A stretch of DNA of 19,562 bases. Source: CAZVAR01 sp964625225. Lineage in GTDB: Bacteria > Pseudomonadota > Alphaproteobacteria > JAJUGE01. Where the stretch lies: assembly GCA_964625225.1 (NCBI GenBank), contig CAZVAR010000068.1, forward strand, positions 1 through 19,562. The letters are read 5' to 3'. Shown in pieces: positions 7,203 to 14,564 of this stretch. The notes under the pieces are model-generated. The model ran no database searches. It had not been told where the DNA came from and saw only the letters and a program-made list of their open reading frames with translations. A program made the translations under genes and the position numbers. The first letter of the stretch is position 1, and each line of letters starts with the position of its first letter.

Positions 7203-8651
7203 TCAGAGCAAGGGAGAGAAGAGCCTTGCCACCGAATCCCGAAACCGGACGGCAACGTTGCGGGCGCGATATTCCTCGACGTCGAATTCGGTGCAGTGCG
7301 CCAAGTCGCGCTCGAAATCCTGCTCCAGGTCCTCGGCGAGCCGCCTGCTATAGAGCACCGCGTTGAGCTCGTAATTGATGCTGAAGCTGCGGATGTCGAT
7401 GTTCGCGGAGCCGATCGAGCAGATCTCGCCGTCGATGCCGATCGTCTTGGCATGCAGGTAGCCCTTCTCGTATAGGAACACGCGCACGCCGGCGGCGACG
7501 ATATCGGCCATATAGGTGTTGCCGGCCCAGGCCGGCAGCTTGTTGCCCGAAGGCCGCGCGCTCAGCATCACCTTGACGTCGACCCCCGCCAAAGCCGCGG
7601 TTCTCAAAGCCTCGGCAATGCTCGCATCGAGGATGAAGTAGGGCGACTGCATGAAGACGCGCCGCTGTGCCGATACGATCATGAAGGCGTAAAGCTGCCG
7701 AATCGCGGCCCATTGGGAATCGGGCCCCGAGGTCAGGATCTGGACCGGCACGTCGCCCGCGCCGGGCGACGTCGCGCTCCGGAAGTACGGATCGGAGAAC
7801 AGGTTCTCTTTAACGGCGTTGTACCAGTCCACCATGAACACCGTCTGCAAGAGCGCCACGGCGTCTCCGACGATACGCAACTGGGTATCGCGCCAGGAGT
7901 CGAAGCCCTTTCCGCCGTCGAGATGCTCCTGCCCAATATTCATGCCGCCGGTGTAGCCGATCGCGCCGTCGATCACGGTGATCTTGCGATGGTTGCGGTA
8001 GCTGATCGTATGCAGGTGCCACAGCGGCGAGGTCGGCGCCATTCGCACCCCGGCCGCCCGCATATCGTCGATATAGGCGCGAGTCAGATGGGCGTGCGAG
8101 CCCAGCGGATCGTAGAGCAGGCGCACCTCGACGCCCGCCCTCGCCTTCGCGGTCAGGATGTCCTTCAGGCCCTCCGTGAACGGGTCCGCACTCCAGATGA
8201 AATACTGGAGATGGATCGAGTGCCGGGCCGCCTTCAAGTCTTCCACCAAGCTGGGGTAGAACGTGGTCGCGTCCTGCTGGATCGCTACATGGTTGCGCGT
8301 CGTCAGCGCAGAGTAGGAGTTGCCCCGCACCAACCGCATCAGCTTTCTGCGGCCGGCGCTCCCGCGTTCGAGCCGGCCGATCTCCGCCTCTTCGCGGCAG
8401 AGGATCGGCGACAGAAGGGGACGGGCGTTCGGCTCAAGATCCTGCATCAGGAGCTTGCTCTGTCTGCTGAACGCCTTCTGGTCTCTGCCGAAGAGGATGT
8501 AGATTAACAGGCCGACCCCGGGCGCGAAGACGAAGGCGAGCATCCATGCCAAGGTCGATTGCGGCCGCCGGTTCTCCAGAATGAGGAAGATGGCTGTCAC
8601 GAGGGCATAGAGAGCAAGCACAGTCGCCAGGATCGTGCCGATATCACTCAT
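7203..8651 (-). CDS. cls: Cardiolipin synthase (phospholipase D superfamily)
   Basis: Membrane enzyme that condenses two phosphatidylglycerols to cardiolipin and glycerol. With the ATG at 8651 it has 482 residues, close to the roughly 486 of E. coli ClsA. The frame extends upstream to 8858, but that extension is not family-like. Two N-terminal hydrophobic segments (about 5-25 and 34-54) form the PLDc_N membrane anchor and end in YILFGRDQK. Two HKD motifs are intact: HRKITVID with His221, Lys223, Asp228, and HAKTIGID with His400, Lys402, Asp407. GSANIDIRSFSINYELN follows the second motif, and the protein ends in RLFSPLL, a usual Cls tail. AAGGAGACGAGG lies before the start. It is convergent with dctM and appears monocistronic. 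Confidence 0.94.
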   Translation of the reverse strand: MSDIGTILATVLALYALVTAIFLILENRRPQSTLAWMLAFVFAPGVGLLIYILFGRDQKAFSRQSKLLMQDLEPNARPLLSPILCREEAEIGRLERGSAGRRKLMRLVRGNSYSALTTRNHVAIQQDATTFYPSLVEDLKAARHSIHLQYFIWSADPFTEGLKDILTAKARAGVEVRLLYDPLGSHAHLTRAYIDDMRAAGVRMAPTSPLWHLHTISYRNHRKITVIDGAIGYTGGMNIGQEHLDGGKGFDSWRDTQLRIVGDAVALLQTVFMVDWYNAVKENLFSDPYFRSATSPGAGDVPVQILTSGPDSQWAAIRQLYAFMIVSAQRRVFMQSPYFILDASIAEALRTAALAGVDVKVMLSARPSGNKLPAWAGNTYMADIVAAGVRVFLYEKGYLHAKTIGIDGEICSIGSANIDIRSFSINYELNAVLYSRRLAEDLEQDFERDLAHCTEFDVEEYRARNVAVRFRDSVARLFSPLL

Positions 8652-8933
8652 CAACCTCGTCTCCTTGTGGCTGCCGGGCGTCGGCCGTCGGCCATATCGG
8701 CAGCCACACGGGGAGCACGATCTATTCAGCGGTAACCATTCATCTCCAGGACGATTGCCGGGCACCGACGGTCCAAAGGGGTCCCGCCGGAAGTGGAGCG
8801 TGGCCGAGGCTCCCCGGCGATCGCTGGCTGAAGGCCGATCGGGGTCGCTCGCGGCCACCGAGACATTGCGTGACGGCCGCGCCCGCTCCCGGTCCAGGAT
8901 CGAAGTCGCGGCGGCCGATCGAGCCGAACGCCG
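8652..8933. other. Intergenic region upstream of cls
   Basis: 282 nt between the nitroreductase stop and the cls start, both genes on the minus strand. Open frames cross it on both strands, but none gives a recognisable protein. The cls promoter is expected here. I saw no clear operator or terminator. Confidence 0.5.
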
Positions 8934-9575
8934 CTACACAGCCGGGTATGGCTGACCCCACCGGTCCTGGTAGACGACCTCGCTCAGCGGACCGCGGCGA
9001 ACCGGCCCGAACCGCCCCATCGGATAGCCGATCGGGAGGATCGCGTAGGAGTGCACGCCCGGCGGCAAGCCCAACGCCGCCTCCGATTCCTTCTCGTAGA
9101 ACAGGTGGCGGGTGGTCAGGGTCGCCCCCAGGCCGAGGGCACGCGCAGCCAGCAGCATGTTCTGCACCGCCGGGTAGATCGAGGCGCCGGACCAGCGGGT
9201 CGGCGTCGCCGTGCCCTCGTCGAGGCAAGCGACGATCCACACCGGCGCTTCGTGGAAGTGATCGGTCAAATATTCTACCGCGGCATGCTGGCGCAGGTAG
9301 CGCTCCCGAGTCACCCCCGGTGGCGGTTCGCTGGCGAGATAGCGCGGCCCGATCACCTCGTCGAAGGCGCGCTTGTAGTGGACCTGGACGGCCCGCTTGA
9401 TCTCCGGGTCCTTGACGACGAGGAACCGCCAACGCTGCGTGTTCCCGCCGTTCGCGGCGCAGATCCCGGCCTGCAGAATCTTCCGGATGAGCTCGTCGGG
9501 CACCGGGTCGGGCCGCAGGCGGCGCATCGCCCGGGTCGTGTGCATGATCTCGAACAGGTCGGTGGTCTCGGGCAT
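8934..9575 (-). CDS. Nitroreductase-family flavoprotein
   Basis: FMN-dependent NAD(P)H oxidoreductase fold, 213 residues, cytoplasmic. The N-terminal TTRAMRRLRPDPVPDELI (residues 13-30) is the family's phosphate-contacting Arg region, and ANGGNTQRWRFLVVKD (41-56) matches the usual N/S-x-x-x-Q-x-W-x-F segment. GASIYPAVQNMLLAARALGLGA is the conserved dimer-interface helix, and AILPIGYPMGRFGP is the C-terminal family motif. Two adjacent ATGs exist at 9578 and 9575; the second is preferred because GGAGG then lies 5 nt upstream. A 300-residue open frame at 8740-9639 in another frame is its shadow. The physiological substrate (nitroaromatic, quinone, enal or flavin) cannot be inferred. Neighbours give no clue. 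Confidence 0.9.
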   Translation of the reverse strand: MPETTDLFEIMHTTRAMRRLRPDPVPDELIRKILQAGICAANGGNTQRWRFLVVKDPEIKRAVQVHYKRAFDEVIGPRYLASEPPPGVTRERYLRQHAAVEYLTDHFHEAPVWIVACLDEGTATPTRWSGASIYPAVQNMLLAARALGLGATLTTRHLFYEKESEAALGLPPGVHSYAILPIGYPMGRFGPVRRGPLSEVVYQDRWGQPYPAV

Positions 9576-9966
9576 CATATCCTCCCTCGTGCCGATCGGT
9601 CCCGGCGTCGAACCGGAGCGGACGAAGCCGGGCGTGCAATCGCCGATGGTTTCAGCCGGCTGGCCGTGCCGGCGGTGACCGGCAGCCATCGATCCGATTA
9701 TTGCCGAGGGACGTGCCGCTTTCCACGGCCACGTGGTCGATATTGCGGACCGCCCGGCCGACGCCCGAACTGCCCGGGCATCAACCGGCAAGATGCGACC
9801 ACGAGTATTCGCATTTTATCTAATGAATATTTTCGTGCCGCGGCGTCATCAACAGTCATTTACCGAATCTTAGTCCTGACGACCGACACCCTAACCTGCG
9901 AGCCACCGCTCGCGCCGGGTCCATCCCGGCCGCTGCGCAGTTGCTCCGACCGGTTGGGGGACCGTC
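9576..9966. other. Divergent intergenic region with AT-rich core
   Basis: 391 nt between the divergent nitroreductase and the exported beta-rich protein gene. No protein-like frame was found. The part at about 9800-9895 is clearly richer in A/T than the rest of the window (it contains TTTTATCTAATGAATATTTT) and is the likely promoter region of the plus-strand gene. No repeat or operator was convincing. Confidence 0.5.
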
Positions 9967-10842
9967 ATGGACATTACGCGACCGTCGTGCCTGCGCTGGA
10001 TCGCGGCGCTCGTCTTCGCAAGCGTCGGCACATTTGGGCTCGACCGGGGCGGCACGACGGCCCGGGCGATGGACGTTTCCCGACTTGCCGACGGCACCGC
10101 CGCAACGCAGGCGGTATCCGCCGCGGACCTGCACATCGGCCGGATGGAGGCGGAAATGCCCGGCGGTGCGGTGTTCGTCGATCTTCGGGGCCTCACGGAG
10201 GGAGACTTGGTCGCGAGGCTGAGTGTCGTGACCCGGGTCGGCGACCTCGAAATCTCGGCCGAGCACAATCGGTTCCTGCGACCCGTCGTAGAGGATTTGG
10301 CCGGCTCGGAGAGCGCCCGGCCGATCGGCCGCTCCCGCCTGCAGGCAAGCGCTTCCGGCGCATTCGGCGCGCTCGCCGTATTGACTGCAGGCACGGTGAT
10401 CGACGTCGAGGAATACATCTCCGGACGGTACGACGGCGGTGCGAACCTGAACGCCACGGCGACGGTCAGGAGCATCGTCGTCTCCGGGGCCTTGAACCTG
10501 CGCACCAGCAATCGGGGCGCCGCAGAGAACGCGATCCTAAGTGGCGATCTCTCCCTAGAGTTGTGCCCGGACCGCCTGCCGCTCGCCTGGAAGGCGGCCT
10601 ATCTCCTGGGCCCACAACATCGGCGGGGATCCGCGACCCTGTCCGGCACGTACCGTCTCGACGATCAGGCGGCCGTCCACGCCGGGGTCGAACGCCGGAA
10701 CATGGAGGATGTGATGCTGTCGCTGGATCTGAGCCGCCAGGAAAACGGCATGGCCTTCCGTGCCGGAATGGACTACGACCCTACCGAAGACGCCCTGACC
10801 CTCGGCCTCGCCCTCAAGCTGGGCCTCGGCGCCATTCTCTGA
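9967..10842 (+). CDS. Exported beta-rich protein of unknown function, possible outer-membrane barrel
   Basis: I do not recognise this 291-residue protein. The ATG at 9967 follows GGGGGA by 7 nt. The N-terminus looks like a signal peptide: basic start, hydrophobic CLRWIAALVFASVGTFG, and possible cleavage after ARA at residue 34. The rest has only two cysteines, at about residues 8 and 203. From about residue 75 onward it is built of alternating polar/hydrophobic stretches (DLVARLSVVTRV, GALNLRTSN, SATLSGTYRLDD, VMLSLDLSRQE, GMAFRAGMDYD, LTLGLALKLGL) of 9-12 residues, as in outer-membrane beta-barrels. It does not end in the aromatic residue typical of such proteins, so a periplasmic or barrel-like domain is the alternative. 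It stands alone, 330 nt before the exchanger gene. Confidence 0.6.
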   Translation: MDITRPSCLRWIAALVFASVGTFGLDRGGTTARAMDVSRLADGTAATQAVSAADLHIGRMEAEMPGGAVFVDLRGLTEGDLVARLSVVTRVGDLEISAEHNRFLRPVVEDLAGSESARPIGRSRLQASASGAFGALAVLTAGTVIDVEEYISGRYDGGANLNATATVRSIVVSGALNLRTSNRGAAENAILSGDLSLELCPDRLPLAWKAAYLLGPQHRRGSATLSGTYRLDDQAAVHAGVERRNMEDVMLSLDLSRQENGMAFRAGMDYDPTEDALTLGLALKLGLGAIL

Positions 10843-11172
10843 TGCCGGCGCATCGGGCTTCTCCCTCGGCCCACCGCGCTTCCGCACGATCAAGCCGTTA
10901 CCGGCCCGAGTCCGGGAGGCCTCGACCCGGCCGGTGCGGTGCCGGCCGGATCGACCGAAACGTTTCCTTGCATCCGCGAGCTCGCTTCGCGGCTGCCTGA
11001 TATCGGCAGCCCTCTCGCTTTCCCGATCCGGTTCCGCATACGCGCGGAGACGGATACCGGGCAGACGCCGGCCGAAGGCAGCGAGTCCGGGAACAGCACG
11101 TCCGACCAAAGGAAACCGTGGCCGCAGGCGAGGTGTTGTCCCCCACGTGCCAGCCCTCTGAACAGAGCCCCC
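10843..11172. other. Intergenic region with small hairpins
   Basis: 330 nt between the exported-protein gene and the exchanger gene. Long open frames cross it but none is protein-like. Two short inverted repeats are present: CCGGCCGG on both sides of a 7-nt loop near 10928-10950, and GGCTGCC/GGCAGCC at 10991-10997 and 11005-11011 around TGATATC. Neither is followed by a T-run, so they are weak terminator candidates at best. Confidence 0.4.
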
Positions 11173-12252
11173 GTGCCTCTCGCTACCGCACAGGAATACC
11201 CGGTCTGGGTCAACGGTCTCATCTTCCTGGTGGCCGCCGGCTTCGTATGGCTCGCCGGCAGCCGCCTCACCCTCTATGTCGACGAGATTGCCGGCAAGAG
11301 GGGGCTGAGTCAGGCGTTCGCCGGCATGCTGCTGATGGGGGTCATCACCTCGCTTCCGGAGATAGCGAACTCGATCACCTCATCCTTGATCGGCAATCCC
11401 GCTCTGGCCGTGAACAACCTTCTCGGGAGTGCCGCGATCAATGTGCTCCTGCTCGCGATCGCCGACGCGTTCATCGGCCGTGACGCCCTCACATCCGTCG
11501 TCGCGGGAGCCGGCACCTTGATGCAAAGCACGCTCTGCATGATCGTGCTGATCTCGGTGGCCGTCGCGATCCTCAGCGGTGATGTCCTCGTTTTCCAAGT
11601 GGGACTCTGGGCCCTCGGCCTGTGCGCGATCAGCATCTTCGCGTTCTGGCTCGCCTCGCGATACGGACGGCGCGCGCCATGGACGGTGACCGGGGACACG
11701 GGCGATCATCGGCAGGCCGAGGCCGGGGATGGAAGACAGACAAGCTCCGAGCGGCGCGATGCAGGCGACGGCCTCTTCGCCCCGGTGCTGAAGACGGTCG
11801 TCGCCGGCGGCGTCATTCTGGTCGCAGGCTACTCCTTGTCCCGGACCGGTGATGCTCTGGCCGAGCAGACCGGCCTCGGGACGGGCATGGTCGGTTTCGC
11901 CCTGATCGGCTTGTCCACCTCTCTGCCGGAGCTCAGCTCGATAATCTCAGCGATCCGTATCCGCCGCCACGAGATGGCGATCGGCGAGATTCTCGGCACC
12001 AACTTTGTGAACGTTTCTTTGATCCTGCTGGTGGACGCCGCCTATGCCGGTGGTCCGGTCATAAACGAGCTGGGGCCTTTCGAAACAATTTCGGCGCTGC
12101 TCGGTGCGGTCCTGGTCGGGGTCTATCTGATCGGCCTGCTCGAACGTCGCGATCTGGTCGTGTTGCGCATGGGCTACGACTCGTTGAGCGTGATCGTGCT
12201 GTTCGCCGCGGGGCTCGCCCTGCTCTACTCGCTTCCGTCGTCCCCGTCCTGA
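11173..12252 (+). CDS. CaCA-family sodium/calcium exchanger
   Basis: Cation/Ca2+ antiporter of the inner membrane, 359 residues with the GTG at 11173. The frame is open from 10939, but the upstream part has no membrane character; no strong Shine-Dalgarno marks the start, so it is approximate. About ten hydrophobic segments are split in two halves by a hydrophilic loop (about 165-200). Each half has an alpha repeat: GVITSLPEIANSITSSLIG with NNLLGSAAIN (about 56-90), and GLSTSLPELSSIISA with GEILGTNFVN (about 246-280). Glu63 and Glu253 in the two TSLPE motifs are the ion-coordinating acids of the family, and Asn82/Glu272 occupy the other conserved pair. The loop is unusually rich in Asp, Gly, Arg and Gln. 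The gene converges on soxA. Confidence 0.88.
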   Translation: MPLATAQEYPVWVNGLIFLVAAGFVWLAGSRLTLYVDEIAGKRGLSQAFAGMLLMGVITSLPEIANSITSSLIGNPALAVNNLLGSAAINVLLLAIADAFIGRDALTSVVAGAGTLMQSTLCMIVLISVAVAILSGDVLVFQVGLWALGLCAISIFAFWLASRYGRRAPWTVTGDTGDHRQAEAGDGRQTSSERRDAGDGLFAPVLKTVVAGGVILVAGYSLSRTGDALAEQTGLGTGMVGFALIGLSTSLPELSSIISAIRIRRHEMAIGEILGTNFVNVSLILLVDAAYAGGPVINELGPFETISALLGAVLVGVYLIGLLERRDLVVLRMGYDSLSVIVLFAAGLALLYSLPSSPS

Positions 12253-12279
12253 ACGGCAGGGGTGGCAAGACCCGGACGG

Positions 12280-12297
12280 CGAGCCGGCCGCGGCTCG
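12280..12297. terminator. Weak hairpin between convergent exchanger and soxA genes
   Basis: CGAGCCG and CGGCTCG form a 7-bp inverted repeat around GCCG in the 196-nt gap between two converging genes. No T-run follows on either strand. It could be a Rho-assisted or bidirectional stop, but it may also be chance in GC-rich DNA. Confidence 0.25.
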
Positions 12298-12448
12298 GCC
12301 GTGTCCGCTCGGTCGGCGTACGGTTCTCGATAACCCTCACTCCGCCTTGCGGCAGACGTTCGCGGCGGAAATCCTGGCGCTGGGGTCCGGGCTCCTTCGG
12401 CACCAGGAGGCGATGCGGGCGGCGCAACACCGTTATCGGCGGCAACCC

Positions 12449-13327
12449 CTAAGGCCTGACGCCGGGGGTCTCCATCGGGAGCCCGCTGGCGCGCGACATC
12501 AGGTAGAGCTCGAGTTCGACGAGTTCCTGCGCCCCGTAGGCATACGGCTCCGCCCGAATGCCGACCATGCAGTTGCGCAGGCGGCGCTGCAGCGAGCCGA
12601 GAGTCTGCCATTCCAGTCGGTAGAGCGGGTAACCGGTCGGGTGACCCTGGGGAATGACGCTGCCGGCAAGGCGCCGGCCCCAATTGTCGTCGTGGCAGGC
12701 GGCACAGGACAGGTCGAGCTGGCCCTGCCGGCGCTCGAACACTTGTCGGCCACGCTCGATGGCGGGGCGCAGGCGTTCGTCCTCAATGGCGATGGGCATA
12801 CCGCGCGACTGGTAGGCGACCCAGGCGGTGAGGCTCAGCAGTTCCGGGCTTTCCCAGGCCAGCGGCGGTGCTTGCTGCCGGGTCTCACGACAGAGATTGA
12901 TGCGCTGCTCCAGGCTGACCGGCCGCTGCTGCGTCTCGTCCCACGCGGGATGGCGAGCAGCGACCCCGCGCATGCTCCGCTGCGCGTCGCCGTGGCAATC
13001 GGCACAGGCGCGGTCTGCCGCGCCGGTCTTGCGGTTCCACAGCGCCTCGCCGTCCTGGACCCAGAATATGCCGGGATTGGCCATGTCGTCGCGCTGCATC
13101 GCCTGGTTCTCCGGCGTCATGAAGTCGAAGCCTGAGCGCCGTTCCTCCGGCGGAATCGGCCCGGCCGCAGCGGACATGACACCGAGCAGGAGAGCGACGA
13201 GGGCCGGCAGCCGCAGATATTCGGACCACAGACTCCCTATCGAGTGCGGGGCCGGCGCTTCCGGTCCACCGTTCGCCGCCGGTGACTGAAGGGACGGGTC
13301 CGAAGATCCGCGCTGCACGACACTCAT
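12449..13327 (-). CDS. soxA: SoxA, diheme c-type cytochrome subunit of SoxXA thiosulfotransferase
   Basis: Periplasmic subunit of SoxXA, which oxidatively couples thiosulfate or a related sulfur compound to the SoxY cysteine. 292 residues; the ATG at 13327 overlaps the soxZ TGA (ATGA). The N-terminus is long and polar before a hydrophobic segment at about 39-55 ending SAAA, the likely export signal. Two heme motifs are seen: CADCH (108-112) and CAACH (208-212). Cys146 lies in INLCRETR. Cys253, in RRLRNCMVGIRAEPYAYG, matches the catalytic persulfide cysteine (Cys222 of Rhodovulum sulfidophilum SoxA, offset consistent across the protein). The C-terminal ELELYLMSRASGLPMETPGVRP region (two parts, 271-292) is typical. 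This is the last gene of the operon; the soxB that usually follows soxA is missing. Confidence 0.95.
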   Translation of the reverse strand: MSVVQRGSSDPSLQSPAANGGPEAPAPHSIGSLWSEYLRLPALVALLLGVMSAAAGPIPPEERRSGFDFMTPENQAMQRDDMANPGIFWVQDGEALWNRKTGAADRACADCHGDAQRSMRGVAARHPAWDETQQRPVSLEQRINLCRETRQQAPPLAWESPELLSLTAWVAYQSRGMPIAIEDERLRPAIERGRQVFERRQGQLDLSCAACHDDNWGRRLAGSVIPQGHPTGYPLYRLEWQTLGSLQRRLRNCMVGIRAEPYAYGAQELVELELYLMSRASGLPMETPGVRP

Positions 13328-13644
13328 GTCACCGTGATTTCGACGGTTTCCGTCTGCTCGCGCCCCTGATCGTCGGTCCAGGTGAAGGCGAGCGTGCCGG
13401 ACTCGGTCGCAACCGTGGTGAAGGCGATGAACGGGTTGGCGGCGATGGCGGGGAAGAGGTCGGCCCGGAACACCTCCTCACCATTATAGGTACAGACGAA
13501 CTGCCGGATGATGTTGCGCGGGATCAGCTTGCCCTGATTGTCACGGCGGTGGCCGGTTTCCATCGGGTGTTGCACCAGGGTCTTGATCTCGACGACGTCC
13601 CCGCGTTTCGCGGTCTTGGGCAGATTGATCAGCGCACGCGCCAT
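13324..13644 (-). CDS. soxZ: SoxZ, sulfur-carrier partner subunit
   Basis: 106-residue SoxZ, which pairs with SoxY to form the SoxYZ carrier that presents cysteine-bound sulfur intermediates to the other Sox enzymes. The whole length fits the family: ARALINLPKTAKRGDVVEIK at the start, TLVQHPMETGHRRDNQGKLIP (residues 22-42), IIRQFVCTYNGEEVF, and an Ig-like C-terminal half ending TETVEITVT. There is no signal peptide, as is normal, since SoxZ is exported with SoxY through Tat. The ATG at 13644 follows GAGGAG by 6 nt; this Shine-Dalgarno is formed by the last Glu codons of soxY, with a 3-nt gap. The stop overlaps the soxA start. Confidence 0.95.
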   Translation of the reverse strand: MARALINLPKTAKRGDVVEIKTLVQHPMETGHRRDNQGKLIPRNIIRQFVCTYNGEEVFRADLFPAIAANPFIAFTTVATESGTLAFTWTDDQGREQTETVEITVT

Positions 13645-13647
13645 GCG

Positions 13648-14124
13648 TCACTCCTCGACGCACGCGGCCAGCGTCACCACGACGTCGGCCGCCGCCGACC
13701 GGAAGCTGCCGTCGCTCATCTCGGCGACCGCCAGGACCTGCTGCGTCGTCGCGAGCCGGATACGGGTCGCGACCTCGGCCCGTCCGGCGCGCGGGCCGAG
13801 ATGGAAAATCGCGACGTCCGGCTGAGGATTCTTCTCGTTGAAGAGGGCGATGCGCCGGACATGCGCCGCCTCGGTCATCGGGCTGTCGACGGTCACCGTC
13901 ACGGCGACCGAATTGCCGTTCTCGACCAGCGGCGGCACGTCCAGCTTCACCCCGCCGGACTCGATCCGGCCCGTCCCGGCGAACTCGTGAATCGCCGCCT
14001 GCATCTGCTCCGACGCGCACGCGACCGGTACCGGCATGACCAGGGCAAGGGCGGTCCCGGCGCCGGCCGCCAGCACCTCCCGCCGCGTCGCCCACTTCCC
14101 GAACTCGGCCATCTGCCTCTTCAC
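13648..14124 (-). CDS. soxY: SoxY, sulfur-carrier protein with atypical C-terminal arm
   Basis: 158-residue SoxY. The N-terminus has a twin-arginine signal (ATRREVLAAGAGTALALVM, about 12-30), expected to export the SoxYZ pair. The middle is SoxY-like: IESGGVKLDVPPLVENGNSV, VTVTVDSPM, HVRRIALFNEKNPQPDVA and a FHLGP segment. The family's sulfur-binding cysteine sits on a flexible GGCGG tail. Here the tail reads TLAACVEE, with Cys155 kept but all flanking glycines replaced and two acidic residues at the end. The start is taken as GTG at 14124, overlapping the soxX stop (GTGA); an ATG at 14112 preceded by AAGAGG is the alternative. It is coupled to soxZ on the other side. Confidence 0.9.
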   Translation of the reverse strand: MKRQMAEFGKWATRREVLAAGAGTALALVMPVPVACASEQMQAAIHEFAGTGRIESGGVKLDVPPLVENGNSVAVTVTVDSPMTEAAHVRRIALFNEKNPQPDVAIFHLGPRAGRAEVATRIRLATTQQVLAVAEMSDGSFRSAAADVVVTLAACVEE

Positions 14125-14564
14125 TCCCGCAGCGTCGCCAGGAAGGCGACGACATCCTCGATCTGCGCTGCCGTCAGCACGGGCTTACCGCGGAACGCCG
14201 GGGCGACCCGCGTCAGCCCATCGATACGATAATAGGATGGCATGATCGTGGCCGGATTCAGCCGCCGCCCGTCGACCAGCCGCAGGCGCAGCTGTCCCTC
14301 GGTCCAGCGCGACCCGACGCCCCGCAGATCGGGAGCGAGATCGCCCTGGAATCGCTCCTCGGGGAACGGCCCGGAGTGACAGAGCAGGCACAACCCCTTC
14401 TGCCGGTCGGCGACGATCGCCCGGCCGCGCGCGGCGTCACCCGGTGCGCCGGTCAGGGACACAGGGATCGCATCCTCGACGACGACAAAGCTCTGCAGCG
14501 CGCTCTCTGCCACCGCCGCGGTCGGTAGCAACGCCAGCGCGGCCAGCGTTACGGCACCCCTCAA
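14121..14564 (-). CDS. soxX: SoxX, monoheme c-type cytochrome subunit of SoxXA
   Basis: 147-residue periplasmic cytochrome that takes electrons from SoxA. A signal peptide is clear (MRGAVTLAALALLPTAAVA, cleavage about residue 19). The single heme motif is CLLCH (59-63), and Met108 in NPATIMPSYYR is the expected axial ligand. GDLAPDLRGVGSRW and the end TAAQIEDVVAFLATLRE are typical SoxX segments. The start appears to be TTG at 14564, overlapping the TGA of the flavoprotein gene as TTGA, with GAGG about 9 nt upstream; no in-frame ATG gives a complete signal peptide. It is coupled to both neighbours. soxX and soxA are separated by soxYZ, as in many sox operons. Confidence 0.93.
   Translation of the reverse strand: MRGAVTLAALALLPTAAVAESALQSFVVVEDAIPVSLTGAPGDAARGRAIVADRQKGLCLLCHSGPFPEERFQGDLAPDLRGVGSRWTEGQLRLRLVDGRRLNPATIMPSYYRIDGLTRVAPAFRGKPVLTAAQIEDVVAFLATLRE

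Noticed and set aside
8740..9639. A 299-codon open frame on the minus strand
   Set aside because: It is the out-of-frame shadow of the nitroreductase gene, which has the family motifs.
10928..10950. CCGGCCGG inverted repeat as an intrinsic terminator
   Set aside because: There is no T-run after it, and such GC palindromes arise easily in DNA of this composition.
9051..11000. A 649-codon open frame on the plus strand
   Set aside because: It runs antisense to the nitroreductase gene and out of frame through the exported-protein gene; its translation is Arg/Pro-rich with no recognisable fold.
13324..13326. Possible frameshift at the soxZ-soxA or soxY-soxZ junctions explaining the odd SoxY tail
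   Set aside because: Reading the other frames after the SoxY cysteine does not give GGCGG, and the soxZ ribosome-binding site and start follow normally, so the tail appears genuine.
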